Below are positions 1-6,050 of a DNA stretch of 7,145 bases, one piece after another. The position numbers and the translations under genes were made by a program. Numbering within the stretch: the stretch's first letter is position 1; every line of letters starts with the position of its first letter. This DNA comes from Alphaproteobacteria bacterium (GTDB taxonomy: Bacteria; Pseudomonadota; Alphaproteobacteria; 16-39-46): NCBI GenBank assembly GCA_947497675.1, contig CANMHY010000032.1:1-7145 (forward strand). Direction: 5' to 3'. Under the pieces are notes generated by a model that did not search any database, was not told the DNA's origin, and saw only the letters and a list, made by a program, of their open reading frames with translations.

Positions 1-289
1 GAGTTCCATAATAATGATCAAAAACCTTCGCATATTCTAAAAATTTATTTTCAGAGATCATCTTTGAAAATGTCTCAGGGTCAACAAAGTCATAATCCAC
101 TCCATGAATTTCCCCAGGCCTCTTGGCTCTGGTTGTCATGGAGATAGACATTTTTAGGTTGTTAACACTTGTCAGAAGCGCTCTCGAAATGGAGCTTTTC
201 CCAGCCCCTGAAGGAGATGATAGAATGAACATAATGCCACGTCGTTGAATTGGAAGCGGCGCGGAGGAGGAAAGGGAGGCGTTAAACAT
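1..289 (-). CDS. gmk: Guanylate kinase, N-terminal part (cut by window edge)
   Basis: Guanylate kinase phosphorylates GMP to GDP with ATP in the cytoplasm, an essential step of guanine nucleotide supply. The first 96 residues are visible, reading from an ATG at 287-289, and the rest lies beyond position 1. The P-loop SPSGAGKSS is at residues 25-33. The GMP-binding residues of the family can be placed one by one with constant spacing: Ser50, Arg54, Arg57, Tyr66, Glu85 and Tyr94, within the motifs TTRAKRPGE and GVDYDFV. The segment RRGIMFILSSPSGAGK is the usual alphaproteobacterial form, and about 18 residues precede it, so Met1 is preferred over Met20. No clear ribosome binding site is seen before the ATG. 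It follows mltG by 109 bases on the same strand. In many Alphaproteobacteria yicC lies between the two, and it is absent here. Confidence 0.95.
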   Translation of the reverse strand, partial: MFNASLSSSAPLPIQRRGIMFILSSPSGAGKSSISRALLTSVNNLKMSISMTTRAKRPGEIHGVDYDFVDPETFSKMISENKFLEYAKVFDHYYGT

Positions 290-398
290 CGAAAAGTATC
301 CAATTATATATCTTAAAATAGAAAAGGTAGACAGGGTAAGAAAAGAAATCTCAACCTCTTGTCGTTAGAATACCTGTCTTGATGTGTTTTGAAAATCC

Positions 399-1418
399 TT
401 AATCTTGAGAATGGGCAAAAGTTTTTCGAAGTTTTCGAAGTTCATTATGATGTTTTGCATGTTTTGTGTATGAATGTGAAAAGTGATGTCCCCCCGCACC
501 ATTTGAGACAAAAAATAATTCTTTTGTAGCAAGAGGATGTAAAACGGCTTCGAGGGCAGATTTTCCAGGGTTACAAATCGGTGTTGGTGGGAGCTTTGAG
601 AGCAGATATGTATTATGAGATGACTCTTGTTTCAGATCTCCTTTTAAAAGAGAACGATTAAGAAGTTTTCGCCCAAATGTTAATCCATAAATAACGGTTG
701 GGTCTGCTTGCAGCGGCATCCCTTTTTGAAGTCGATTTAGAAAGACGGCGGCGATGCGTCGTCGCTCATCTTTTTGACCTGTTTCTTTTTCAACAATGGA
801 GGCAAGAATGAGAGCTTCTTCTGGAGATTGTAGGGGAAGGTTTGGATCTCGGCCTTCCCAAAGTATTTTTAATGTTTCTTGCATGGCTTTCTCCATGCGA
901 TTTAAGAGGGTATGGCGGTCTTCCCCATATTGAAAAAAATAAGTGCTGGGAAGAAGGGTTCCTTCAAGAGGAACATCAATGATATATCCCGAAAGAGTGG
1001 GGGTCGCATTTAATTTTGCAACAATTTCAAATGTAGAAAGTCCCTCTGGTACCCGAAATTTATGGACCACAACACGCCCTTCATTTAAAATCTTGAGGAC
1101 TTCCCAGGCACTGATCCAGGGATAAAAAGTATATTCTCCTGCCTTGAGAGGTTCGTGATTAAAACGGGATAAAAAATGAAAAAAATTGGGACTATCAATA
1201 ATTTGATGTTCTGCCAAGAGACGCGCAATTTGGGCTGTACGGGTTCCTTTGGGAATAACAATGGTCAAGGAATTTTTTAAAGGCCCTGGTGCAAAGGTTT
1301 TCTTATAACAAAAAAAAGATGTCATCAGAATAATCGTAAAAACAAAGAAAGAAGATAAAATGCTCCCTTGAGCTTTATGGAATTTTTTAAAGTATGGAAT
1401 TTTAGGGAGAGTGTTCAT
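399..1418 (-). CDS. mltG: Endolytic murein transglycosylase MltG (YceG family)
   Basis: MltG is an inner-membrane lytic transglycosylase that cuts nascent peptidoglycan strands and is thought to terminate glycan polymerisation. The 339-residue protein has a short basic cytoplasmic start, one membrane segment at about residues 19-38, then the periplasmic YceG domain. The signature IVEKETG (208-214) holds the presumed catalytic Glu210, equivalent to the catalytic glutamate of E. coli MltG in the same motif. It is followed by the conserved AAVFLNRL (223-230), LQADPTVIYG (236-245), the N-T-Y/LPPTPI segment (269-281) and FVSNGAGGHHF (303-313). Length is normal. The ATG at 1416-1418 is directly preceded by an in-frame TAA, so no longer start exists; only a weak GGGA is seen as a ribosome binding site. 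The C-terminal tail is rich in histidine (seven from 311 to 336). It lies 106 bases after fabF, the usual alphaproteobacterial neighbour. Confidence 0.94.
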   Translation of the reverse strand: MNTLPKIPYFKKFHKAQGSILSSFFVFTIILMTSFFCYKKTFAPGPLKNSLTIVIPKGTRTAQIARLLAEHQIIDSPNFFHFLSRFNHEPLKAGEYTFYPWISAWEVLKILNEGRVVVHKFRVPEGLSTFEIVAKLNATPTLSGYIIDVPLEGTLLPSTYFFQYGEDRHTLLNRMEKAMQETLKILWEGRDPNLPLQSPEEALILASIVEKETGQKDERRRIAAVFLNRLQKGMPLQADPTVIYGLTFGRKLLNRSLLKGDLKQESSHNTYLLSKLPPTPICNPGKSALEAVLHPLATKELFFVSNGAGGHHFSHSYTKHAKHHNELRKLRKTFAHSQD

Positions 1419-1524
1419 TTACAAAATCCCAAGGCGCGCCCCCTTTCATTGTTTCTTTTAATCTCATCTGGTTAAGAAGAATAAAAGTTCTCTGTTTCTG
1501 TTCTTGAGAAAAAAGGAGATCTTA

Positions 1525-2787
1525 TTATGACATTTTTCCAAGAACAAGAGACGCATTTGTGCCTCCAAATCCAAATGAATTTGAAATCGCAAATTGAACT
1601 TTTCTTTCTTTTGCAAAGAGCGGAATAAGATCAAATCCTTCAGCTTCGTCCAAAGGATTTTCAAGATTAAGAGTGGGAGGAACAATCTGATGTTTAAGGG
1701 CTAAAATGGTAAAAATAGCTTCAACACCTCCTGCTGCTCCTAAAAGATGACCAATGGATGACTTTGTGGAGGACATGGAGACAAGGTGGCGGTGATCTCC
1801 CATTAATCTTCCCACAGCCTGGAGTTCAGCACGATCACCAGGAGGTGTTGACGTTCCGTGGGCATTGATATAATCAATTTTTTCGGGAGAAATATTCGCA
1901 TTTTTTAAGGCATTTCTCATGGCTCGAAATGCACCATCACCGTCTTCTGCAGGGGCTGTTATATGGTGAGCATCCCCAGATAGACCATATCCTAGAACCT
2001 CACCATAGATAGGGGCCCCTCGTTTTTTAGCATGTTCAAGCTCTTCGAGAATGACGATGCCGGCTCCTTCTCCCATGACAAATCCATCATGTCCTTTATC
2101 CCAAGGGCGAGAAGCTTTTGTCGGTGTGTCGTTGTATTGAGTTGATAGGGCGCGTGCGGCGTTAAATCCTGAAATTCCAAGTCTACAAACTGTAGACTCA
2201 GACCCTCCTGCAACCATAACATCAGCATCTCCGTACTGAATAAGTCTTGCGGCATCCCCAATGGCATGAGATCCTGAAGCGCAGGCGGTTACAACGGAAT
2301 GATTGGGGCCTTTAAATCCGTGCTTAATGGAAACCTGTCCAGAGGCAAGATTAATGAGGGAAGAGACGATAAAGAAGGGGCTAACCCTGCGAGGTCCTTG
2401 AGCGTCAAGAGCAAGCGCGTTATTTGCAATTTCGAGGAGACCACCAATGCCAGCGCCAATAAGGACCCCTGTGCGCTCAAGAGATTCTTGATCTTCTGGG
2501 GCCCAGTTTGCATCTTTTAAAGCTTCAGCCGTTGCTGCAAGAGCGTAGAGGATAAAATCCCCCATTTTTTTTTGATCTTTAAGATTGACAAAATCTTCTG
2601 CATGGAGAGATCCAGGTGCAGTCCCACGCGGAATTTGCCCCGCAATTTTAGTTGCGAGATCCTCGGTATCGAAAGAAGTAATTTTTTGAATCCCTGAATC
2701 TCCAGAAACAAGACGTTTCCAAACATGAGGGACACCAACTCCAAGGGGAGTAACAAGACCAAGGCCTGTGATAACAACACGTCGCAT
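1525..2787 (-). CDS. fabF: 3-oxoacyl-ACP synthase II (KAS II)
   Basis: FabF condenses malonyl-ACP with acyl-ACP, releasing CO2, and drives chain elongation in type II fatty acid synthesis. At 420 residues it has the standard length and the complete thiolase-fold active site: Cys169 in VVTACASGSH, His310 in NAHGTSTPPGD, Lys342 and His347 in SSTKSSIGHLLGAAGG, and the glycine-rich NSFGFGGTN loop (403-411) near the C-terminus. The N-terminal RRVVITGLGLVTPLG is also typical. The ATG at 2785-2787 is preceded by AAGGAA (2793-2798) at a good distance. FabF is preferred over FabB because of its length, the HGTSTPPGD motif and its position between acpP and mltG. It is separated from acpP by 129 bases that contain two stem-loops, so its expression may be lower than, or uncoupled from, that of acpP. 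Confidence 0.97.
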   Translation of the reverse strand: MRRVVITGLGLVTPLGVGVPHVWKRLVSGDSGIQKITSFDTEDLATKIAGQIPRGTAPGSLHAEDFVNLKDQKKMGDFILYALAATAEALKDANWAPEDQESLERTGVLIGAGIGGLLEIANNALALDAQGPRRVSPFFIVSSLINLASGQVSIKHGFKGPNHSVVTACASGSHAIGDAARLIQYGDADVMVAGGSESTVCRLGISGFNAARALSTQYNDTPTKASRPWDKGHDGFVMGEGAGIVILEELEHAKKRGAPIYGEVLGYGLSGDAHHITAPAEDGDGAFRAMRNALKNANISPEKIDYINAHGTSTPPGDRAELQAVGRLMGDHRHLVSMSSTKSSIGHLLGAAGGVEAIFTILALKHQIVPPTLNLENPLDEAEGFDLIPLFAKERKVQFAISNSFGFGGTNASLVLGKMS

Positions 2788-2792
2788 GATTG

Positions 2793-2798
2793 TTCCTT
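2793..2798 (-). promoter_or_regulatory. Ribosome binding site of fabF
   Basis: AAGGAA reads on the minus strand five bases before the fabF ATG. It lies just downstream of the second leader stem-loop (2815-2841), so folding of that stem would leave the site free. Confidence 0.6.
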
Positions 2799-2814
2799 AA
2801 AAAATAAATACTCA

Positions 2815-2841
2815 AAACCTAAGGACACCTTAGACAGGTTT
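2815..2841 (-). promoter_or_regulatory. Second stem-loop in the fabF leader
   Basis: The outer arms AAACCT (2815-2820) and AGGTTT (2836-2841) are perfect complements and enclose a second pairing, AAGG (2821-2824) with CCTT (2828-2831). This leaves a three-base loop and a four-base bulge. An alternative fold pairs CTAAGG with CCTTAG (2819-2833). The element starts where the larger upstream hairpin ends and stops 16 bases before the fabF ribosome binding site. The pairing is directly visible; a role in tuning fabF translation or protecting a processed 5' end is inference. Confidence 0.4.
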
Positions 2842-2875
2842 CTGATTAAAAAAATGACTCTTTTTTTAATCAGAA
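2840..2875 (-). terminator. AT-rich stem-loop between acpP and fabF (attenuator or processing site)
   Basis: A perfect 15-base inverted repeat (2840-2854 with 2861-2875) encloses a six-base loop. It lies 41 bases past the acpP stop codon. The stem is mostly A-T, with a run of seven T in the 3' arm on the minus strand and no separate T tail, so it is not a textbook intrinsic terminator. It could work as a partial terminator, or as a 3' stem that protects acpP mRNA after processing. Either would let acpP be expressed above fabF. Confidence 0.5.
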
Positions 2876-2916
2876 TTTTAAGTATATTTTCCCGTGAGGA
2901 TTAACAAATGGGACTT

Positions 2917-3147
2917 TTACTTTTGTTCTAAGAAGGAAATAGCATCTCGAACAGTTAGAATTTTTTCAGCAGCTTCATCGGGAATTTCGCATCCGAATTC
3001 TTCTTCAAAGGCCATGACAAGTTCAACGGTATCAAGACTATCTGCTCCTAAATCATCAATGAAGCTTGCGTTTTCCGTGACTTTTGAGGCATCTACACCT
3101 AAATGTTCAACAACAATACCCTTGACTCTTTCAGTAACATCACTCAT
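2917..3147 (-). CDS. acpP: Acyl carrier protein
   Basis: AcpP is the small acidic cytoplasmic protein that carries growing acyl chains on a 4'-phosphopantetheine arm. The 76-residue product has the expected four-helix sequence, with Ser37 in the invariant GADSLD motif (34-39) as the attachment site, and [23 protein letters not shown] as the partner-binding helices II-III. Length is typical. The ATG at 3145-3147 has a strong GAGGAC ribosome binding site (3155-3160) seven bases upstream. The gene sits between fabG and fabF as in most Proteobacteria. It is flanked on its 5' side by a 186-base gap with promoter-like sequences and on its 3' side by a strong inverted repeat, so it may form its own transcript unit inside the cluster. 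Confidence 0.98.
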   Translation of the reverse strand: MSDVTERVKGIVVEHLGVDASKVTENASFIDDLGADSLDTVELVMAFEEEFGCEIPDEAAEKILTVRDAISFLEQK

Positions 3148-3154
3148 CTCGTTC

Positions 3155-3160
3155 GTCCTC
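3155..3160 (-). promoter_or_regulatory. Ribosome binding site of acpP
   Basis: GAGGAC on the minus strand lies seven bases before the acpP ATG. It is one of the best Shine-Dalgarno matches in the cluster, in keeping with the high output expected for acyl carrier protein. Confidence 0.65.
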
Positions 3161-3171
3161 TTTCATTAAAA

Positions 3172-3220
3172 ATTGTATCAATGCCGAGTCTTTTATATCT
3201 CAGCAGTTAGAGTGTTCTAA
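3172..3220 (-). promoter_or_regulatory. Candidate promoter(s) of acpP
   Basis: Two sigma-70-like candidates lie in the fabG-acpP gap. One is an extended -10, TGATACAAT, with TACAAT at 3172-3177 and no good -35. The other is TATAAA (3192-3197) placed 17 bases after TTAGAA (3215-3220). A five-base-pair stem, TTAGA/TCTAA around ACAC, overlaps the second -35. Base matches are visible, but activity is inference. Confidence 0.35.
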
Positions 3221-3293
3221 TCAGCTTTCACGCTTAAGAAATGTAAAAATAATTTAAGCATATTGCCTTTTATGACGCTTCAAATGCTTTTTG

Positions 3294-3319
3294 TAAAGAC
3301 TTTTTTAAGTCAGACTTTA
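3294..3319 (-). other. Weak imperfect stem-loop after fabG
   Basis: TAAAG (3294-3298) pairs with CTTTA (3315-3319), and inside it GACTT (3298-3302) can pair with AAGTC (3307-3311); the two helices share a base and leave a bulge. It begins 14 bases past the fabG stop. It has no T tail on the minus strand, so it is at most a weak terminator or a processing element. Confidence 0.25.
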
Positions 3320-3333
3320 TCAAAAAAAGAAAA

Positions 3334-4071
3334 CTACACCATCAACATGCCGCCATTTACGTGGAGTGTTTGCCCTGTTATGTAGTGTGATTCATCACTT
3401 GCAAGAAATAATGCCGCATTTGCGATATCTTTTGCAACACCCATTTGACCCAAGGGGATTGATTTAAGAATCTGTTCTTTTGTGGTCTCTGAGAGAACAG
3501 ATGTCATGGGAGAGTCAATAAATCCGGGTGCAATGCAATTTACGGTAATACCACGTGAGGCAACTTCAAGAGCCAGAGATTTAGAGAATCCAATGAGGCC
3601 TGCTTTGCTGGCAGCATAATTTGTTTGTCCTGCGTTTCCAGCAACACCAACAACAGAAGTGATGTTGAGAATGCGGCCAAAACGATTTTTCATCATCGAT
3701 CTTAAAACAGCACGTGTGAGTCTGAATGTTGCTGTTAAATTAACCTCCAAAACGCGGTCCCAATCTTCATCTTTCATGCGCAAAAGAAGCCCGTCAGCCG
3801 TCAGCCCCGCATTGTTCACAAGAATATCAATATGTCCGACGCTTTCTTCTGCCCGTGCAATAAGAGTGTTGGTTTCTTCTGCCTTAGAAAGATCACAGGG
3901 CAAGACAAGAACACGCTCAGCAAGCATTTGCGCCAGAGAATCGAGGGCGTCTCGGCGCGTTCCAGAAAGAATAACAAAAGCACCTCTTTCATGGAGAAGG
4001 GTTGCGATGGCAGCGCCAAGAGATCCGGAGGCACCTGTGACTAGGGCAGTTTTATGAGAAAGATTAAACAT
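3334..4071 (-). CDS. fabG: 3-oxoacyl-ACP reductase
   Basis: FabG is the NADPH-dependent short-chain dehydrogenase that reduces 3-ketoacyl-ACP to 3-hydroxyacyl-ACP in each elongation cycle. The 245-residue protein has the nucleotide-binding TGASGSLG (12-19), NNAG (86-89), and the catalytic set Asn111, Ser139 (NITSVVG), Tyr152 and Lys156 (YAASK). APGFIDSPMT follows at 181-190 and VNGGMLMV closes the chain. The glycine motif has GSLG where most family members have GGIG or GIG, a mild substitution. The ATG at 4069-4071 has AGGAG (4078-4082) six bases upstream. It follows fabD by only 27 bases, which suggests co-transcription. The cluster context supports FabG over the many other reductases of this fold. 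Confidence 0.96.
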   Translation of the reverse strand: MFNLSHKTALVTGASGSLGAAIATLLHERGAFVILSGTRRDALDSLAQMLAERVLVLPCDLSKAEETNTLIARAEESVGHIDILVNNAGLTADGLLLRMKDEDWDRVLEVNLTATFRLTRAVLRSMMKNRFGRILNITSVVGVAGNAGQTNYAASKAGLIGFSKSLALEVASRGITVNCIAPGFIDSPMTSVLSETTKEQILKSIPLGQMGVAKDIANAALFLASDESHYITGQTLHVNGGMLMV

Positions 4072-4098
4072 GAGCGGCTCCTGTGTTTAAAGAGGATG

Positions 4099-5040
4099 TT
4101 AAAGGGTTTTCAAAAAGACGTCGAGATCTTGTGGGCTATTGAGAGAAAAGGTTGCGAGATCTGGGCTGATGCGCTTTGTAAGCCCTGTAAGGACTTTTCC
4201 GGCACCGATCTCAACCAACGTTTGAACGCCGAGGGCGTCCATATTTAAAATTGTCTCCCGCCATCTGACGCGATGGGTGATTTGTTCATAAAGAAGCGTG
4301 CGAATACGCTCAAAATCTGTAACGGGTTCAGCTGTAACATTGGAAAAAACGGGGATGATTGGATTTTCCACAGAAACTTGAGACAGGGCTTCCTTCATGA
4401 CTAAAGCGGCTTTTTCCATTAATGGACTATGGAAAGGGGCACTTACCGGAAGCAGGATACATCGCTTTGCGCCCCGATTTGTGGCCTCAATGAGAGCTGC
4501 CTCAATGGCTTTTGTATGCCCGCTAATGACAACTTGTCCAATAGAGTTATCGTTTGCAATGACGCAGATTTCATTGTTTAGGGGAAGTTTTTTCAAAAGG
4601 TCAGCTACTGTTTCGAGATCAAGCCCGAGAAGAGCCGCCATGCTTCCCTCTCCCAAGGGAACCGCTTTTTGCATTGCGCGCCCTCGAATTTGAAGAAGTT
4701 TGGCCGTTTCTTTGAGTGAAAAGGTTTTAGCGGCACAAAGTGCGGAATATTCTCCTAAAGAATGACCGGCTAAGTACTGAACATGTGTTTCAAGGTTAAA
4801 GCTTGAATTTTGAAGGACACGAAGAATGGCCAGACTTACGGTCATGAGGGCGGGTTGCGCATTTTCTGTTAACGTCAGTGTTTCTTGAGGGCCCTCAAAA
4901 ATTAATCGGGTAAGATTTTGTCCCAAAGCCTCATCAACTTCTTGAAAGACTTCACGGGCCTCTGGAAAAGCATCGTAAATTTCGCGTCCCATCCCAACGG
5001 TTTGGGAACCTTGTCCTGGAAAAACAAATGCACAGCTCAT
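4099..5040 (-). CDS. fabD: Malonyl-CoA:ACP transacylase
   Basis: FabD transfers malonate from CoA to holo-ACP and so supplies the extender unit for fatty acid synthesis. Counting from the ATG at 5038-5040 it has 313 residues, the normal length. Visible motifs are FPGQGSQ with Gln10 (oxyanion hole), the nucleophile Ser94 in AGHSLGEYSA, Arg119 in QIRGRAMQ (binds the malonyl carboxylate) and His204 in SAPFHSPLM. An open frame runs 15 bases further to a TTG at 5053-5055. That TTG overlaps the GGAGAG that serves as ribosome binding site for the ATG, and MSCAFVFPGQGSQ is the usual family start, so the ATG is chosen. It is the first gene of the fatty-acid cluster, 27 bases before fabG. Confidence 0.96.
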   Translation of the reverse strand: MSCAFVFPGQGSQTVGMGREIYDAFPEAREVFQEVDEALGQNLTRLIFEGPQETLTLTENAQPALMTVSLAILRVLQNSSFNLETHVQYLAGHSLGEYSALCAAKTFSLKETAKLLQIRGRAMQKAVPLGEGSMAALLGLDLETVADLLKKLPLNNEICVIANDNSIGQVVISGHTKAIEAALIEATNRGAKRCILLPVSAPFHSPLMEKAALVMKEALSQVSVENPIIPVFSNVTAEPVTDFERIRTLLYEQITHRVRWRETILNMDALGVQTLVEIGAGKVLTGLTKRISPDLATFSLNSPQDLDVFLKTL

Positions 5041-5047
5041 TGTAAAA

Positions 5048-5053
5048 CTCTCC
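5048..5053 (-). promoter_or_regulatory. Ribosome binding site that sets the fabD start
   Basis: GGAGAG on the minus strand lies seven bases before the ATG at 5040. It overlaps the alternative TTG codon (5053-5055), which argues that the ATG is the true start. Confidence 0.65.
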
Positions 5054-5084
5054 AAAATAATGCCAGAATAATGATGTCCAAAAA

Positions 5085-5113
5085 TTTATGAACTCAAATT
5101 ATGTCTTTGTCAC
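5085..5113 (-). promoter_or_regulatory. Candidate promoter of the fabD operon
   Basis: GTGACA (5108-5113, five of six matches to the -35 consensus) is followed after 17 bases by CATAAA (5085-5090, four of six to the -10). This would start the transcript about 37 bases before the fabD ATG. The gap between the small upstream gene and fabD is 119 bases, enough for a promoter. The match is moderate, and read-through from tetR is an alternative. Confidence 0.35.
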
Positions 5114-5159
5114 GCTTTTGTATCCTATTTTAAGGATGTTATATAGAGGAAAAAAGCTT

Positions 5160-5327
5160 CTATTTTAAGAGGCGATTTTTAAGTTGTTCTGTGTTCAGCG
5201 TGCATCCTTTATCGGCATCTGCAATTCCTTTTTTAATGGAATCGACGAAGCTATCCTTTGTAAGGGCACGATCATCGTCAAGAAAAGCTCCTAATATACC
5301 TGCGGGTTTTCCATTTAGGTTAATCAT
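5160..5327 (-). CDS. Small unrecognised protein, possibly antitoxin-like
   Basis: I do not recognise this 55-residue protein with confidence. It begins MINLNGKPAGILGAFLDDD, which recalls the NGKPVAVL-type start of Phd/YefM antitoxins. It ends with SIKKGIADADKGCTLNTEQLKNRL, which resembles the tail of several small antitoxins (a G-A-D-x-x-x-G stretch followed by an acidic/basic helix). No toxin gene is adjacent, so if it is an antitoxin it is an orphan. The ATG at 5325-5327 is preferred because AAGGAA (5336-5341) lies eight bases upstream; a GTG at 5352-5354 in the same frame would add nine residues. It starts 33 bases after the tetR stop (six from the GTG) and shares its reading frame, so it is probably co-transcribed with tetR. 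It may be a remnant of a longer gene. Confidence 0.5.
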   Translation of the reverse strand: MINLNGKPAGILGAFLDDDRALTKDSFVDSIKKGIADADKGCTLNTEQLKNRLLK

Positions 5328-5360
5328 AATGGGATTTCCTTGATATTTGATCACTGATTT

Positions 5361-5993
5361 TTACACATCTTCTCTGATGAGTGTTTTTATAAGTAAGTCA
5401 GAGAGCCATTGTTCGTAGGAATCTGAAGTCCATCCTTGCTCAATAACGAGCATGCGGTACATATCGCGTCCCGTGAGGGCCCAGAAGATATCGTGCGCTT
5501 TGGACAAACTCAATCCTTTTGCAAGAGCTTTTTCGTTTTCCATTGTTTTGACGCTCTCTTCGAGTCTTTTGTGCCGGCGCTGTTCTCTTTCTTTCTCAAG
5601 CTCTTTAAATTCAGGGGCTAAAACAGATGCTCCTCGGAAAATATCGAGTTGAGCGCGTTCTGCATCGTACATTTCTCTTGAAATCTGAGCTGCGAGCTTA
5701 AGGCGATTTTTGACTGATTTTTCTAACGTCACCTTTTCAACAAGGGCTTCACGCTTGGAATTCGGAAGAGCCTCATCCATGAGAGCACGCAGAATGCCGC
5801 GCTTTGATTGAAAGAGAGCATAAATGGTAGGTGCTGAAACATTTGCCGATTGCGCTATTTTTTCAATGGTAACGTCTTCAAAGCCTTCAACTTGAAAGAG
5901 TTTTTTTGCAGATGTGAGGATACGACTTCGCGTTTGCGCCGACTGCGCATTCCGAGACTCAGAAATATAAATTCTTTTTTTTGAGTTTGACAT
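5361..5993 (-). CDS. TetR/AcrR-family transcriptional regulator
   Basis: This 210-residue protein has the normal size of a TetR-family dimeric repressor. The N-terminal DNA-binding domain spans about residues 18-66, with the helix-turn-helix VTIEKIAQSANVSAPTIYALFQSK at 41-64 (recognition helix SAPTIYALF). The all-helical ligand domain follows. It contains a charged segment KELEKEREQRRHKRLEE (130-146) and ends with ALTGRDMYRMLVIEQGW and a YEQWLSDLL helix, seen in many TetR proteins of this type. The ligand cannot be deduced. It is divergent from the SnoaL-like gene across 57 bases (to the chosen start at 6051) that hold two overlapping promoters and nested inverted repeats, so it probably represses itself and that gene. 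No ribosome binding site precedes the ATG (5991-5993), and the predicted transcript start is about three bases upstream, which suggests leaderless translation. Control of the downstream fab genes is possible but unsupported. Confidence 0.9.
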   Translation of the reverse strand: MSNSKKRIYISESRNAQSAQTRSRILTSAKKLFQVEGFEDVTIEKIAQSANVSAPTIYALFQSKRGILRALMDEALPNSKREALVEKVTLEKSVKNRLKLAAQISREMYDAERAQLDIFRGASVLAPEFKELEKEREQRRHKRLEESVKTMENEKALAKGLSLSKAHDIFWALTGRDMYRMLVIEQGWTSDSYEQWLSDLLIKTLIREDV

Positions 5994-6015
5994 ATTAAAT
6001 ATAGCTTACTATAAC
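5987..6015 (+). promoter_or_regulatory. Sigma-70-type promoter of the SnoaL-like gene
   Basis: A perfect TTGACA (5987-5992) is followed after exactly 17 bases by TATAAC (6010-6015, five of six). The expected start near 6022 gives a leader of about 29 bases that includes the AGGAG at 6040-6044. The -35 overlaps the first codon of tetR, and the -10 overlaps the central TATAG-type half-site. This is the strongest promoter match in the window. Confidence 0.7.
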
Positions 6016-6023
6016 CAATATAG
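5998..6023. promoter_or_regulatory. Nested inverted repeats, probable TetR operator
   Basis: Three half-sites alternate in orientation: TATAG (6000-6004), CTATA (6009-6013) and TATAG (6019-6023). The first pair forms a perfect inverted repeat with a four-base centre, and the second pair one with a five-base centre. AATATAG also occurs as a direct repeat (5998-6004 and 6017-6023). The array covers the -10 elements of both divergent promoters. Such short palindromes between a tetR gene and a divergent target are the usual operator arrangement; binding here is inference. Confidence 0.5.
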
Positions 6024-6031
6024 AGTGTCAA
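6003..6031 (-). promoter_or_regulatory. Promoter of tetR, overlapping the divergent promoter
   Basis: On the minus strand a perfect TTGACA (6026-6031) is followed after 17 bases by TAAGCT (6003-6008). The -10 keeps the three most conserved positions (first T, second A, last T) but only three of six overall. The transcript would begin near 5996, about three bases before the tetR ATG. It faces, and overlaps almost completely with, the plus-strand promoter. Confidence 0.5.
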
Positions 6032-6039
6032 CAAAATTT

Positions 6040-6044
6040 AGGAG
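6040..6044 (+). promoter_or_regulatory. Ribosome binding site that sets the SnoaL-like start
   Basis: AGGAG lies three bases before the first of two adjacent ATG codons (6048) and six before the second (6051). The six-base distance is normal and three is too short, so the second ATG is the likelier start. Confidence 0.6.
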
Positions 6045-6050
6045 ATAATG

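Noticed and set aside
290..398. Promoter for gmk around TTGAGA and TATAAT-like bases
   Set aside because: TTGAGA and the TATAAT near 304-309 are about 36 bases apart, and no -10 at proper spacing is good.
1433..1440. Palindrome GGCGCGCC upstream of mltG
   Set aside because: An isolated eight-base palindrome with no loop, repeat partner or positional logic; it is likely chance.
1485..1512. Hairpin TTCTC/GAGAA between fabF and mltG as a terminator
   Set aside because: The stem has only five pairs with a loop of 13 bases, so it is not convincing.
3659..4057. Long plus-strand open frame opposite fabG
   Set aside because: It is the antisense shadow of a clear fabG gene, with low-complexity Arg/Ser-rich translation and no family signature.
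5041..5055. TTG start for fabD adding five residues
   Set aside because: The TTG overlaps the GGAGAG ribosome binding site of the ATG at 5040, and family members begin close to the FPGQGSQ motif.
5160..5993. TetR and the small downstream frame as one gene broken by a stop codon
   Set aside because: TetR already has a normal length and a normal C-terminal helix, and the small gene has its own ribosome binding site and ATG.
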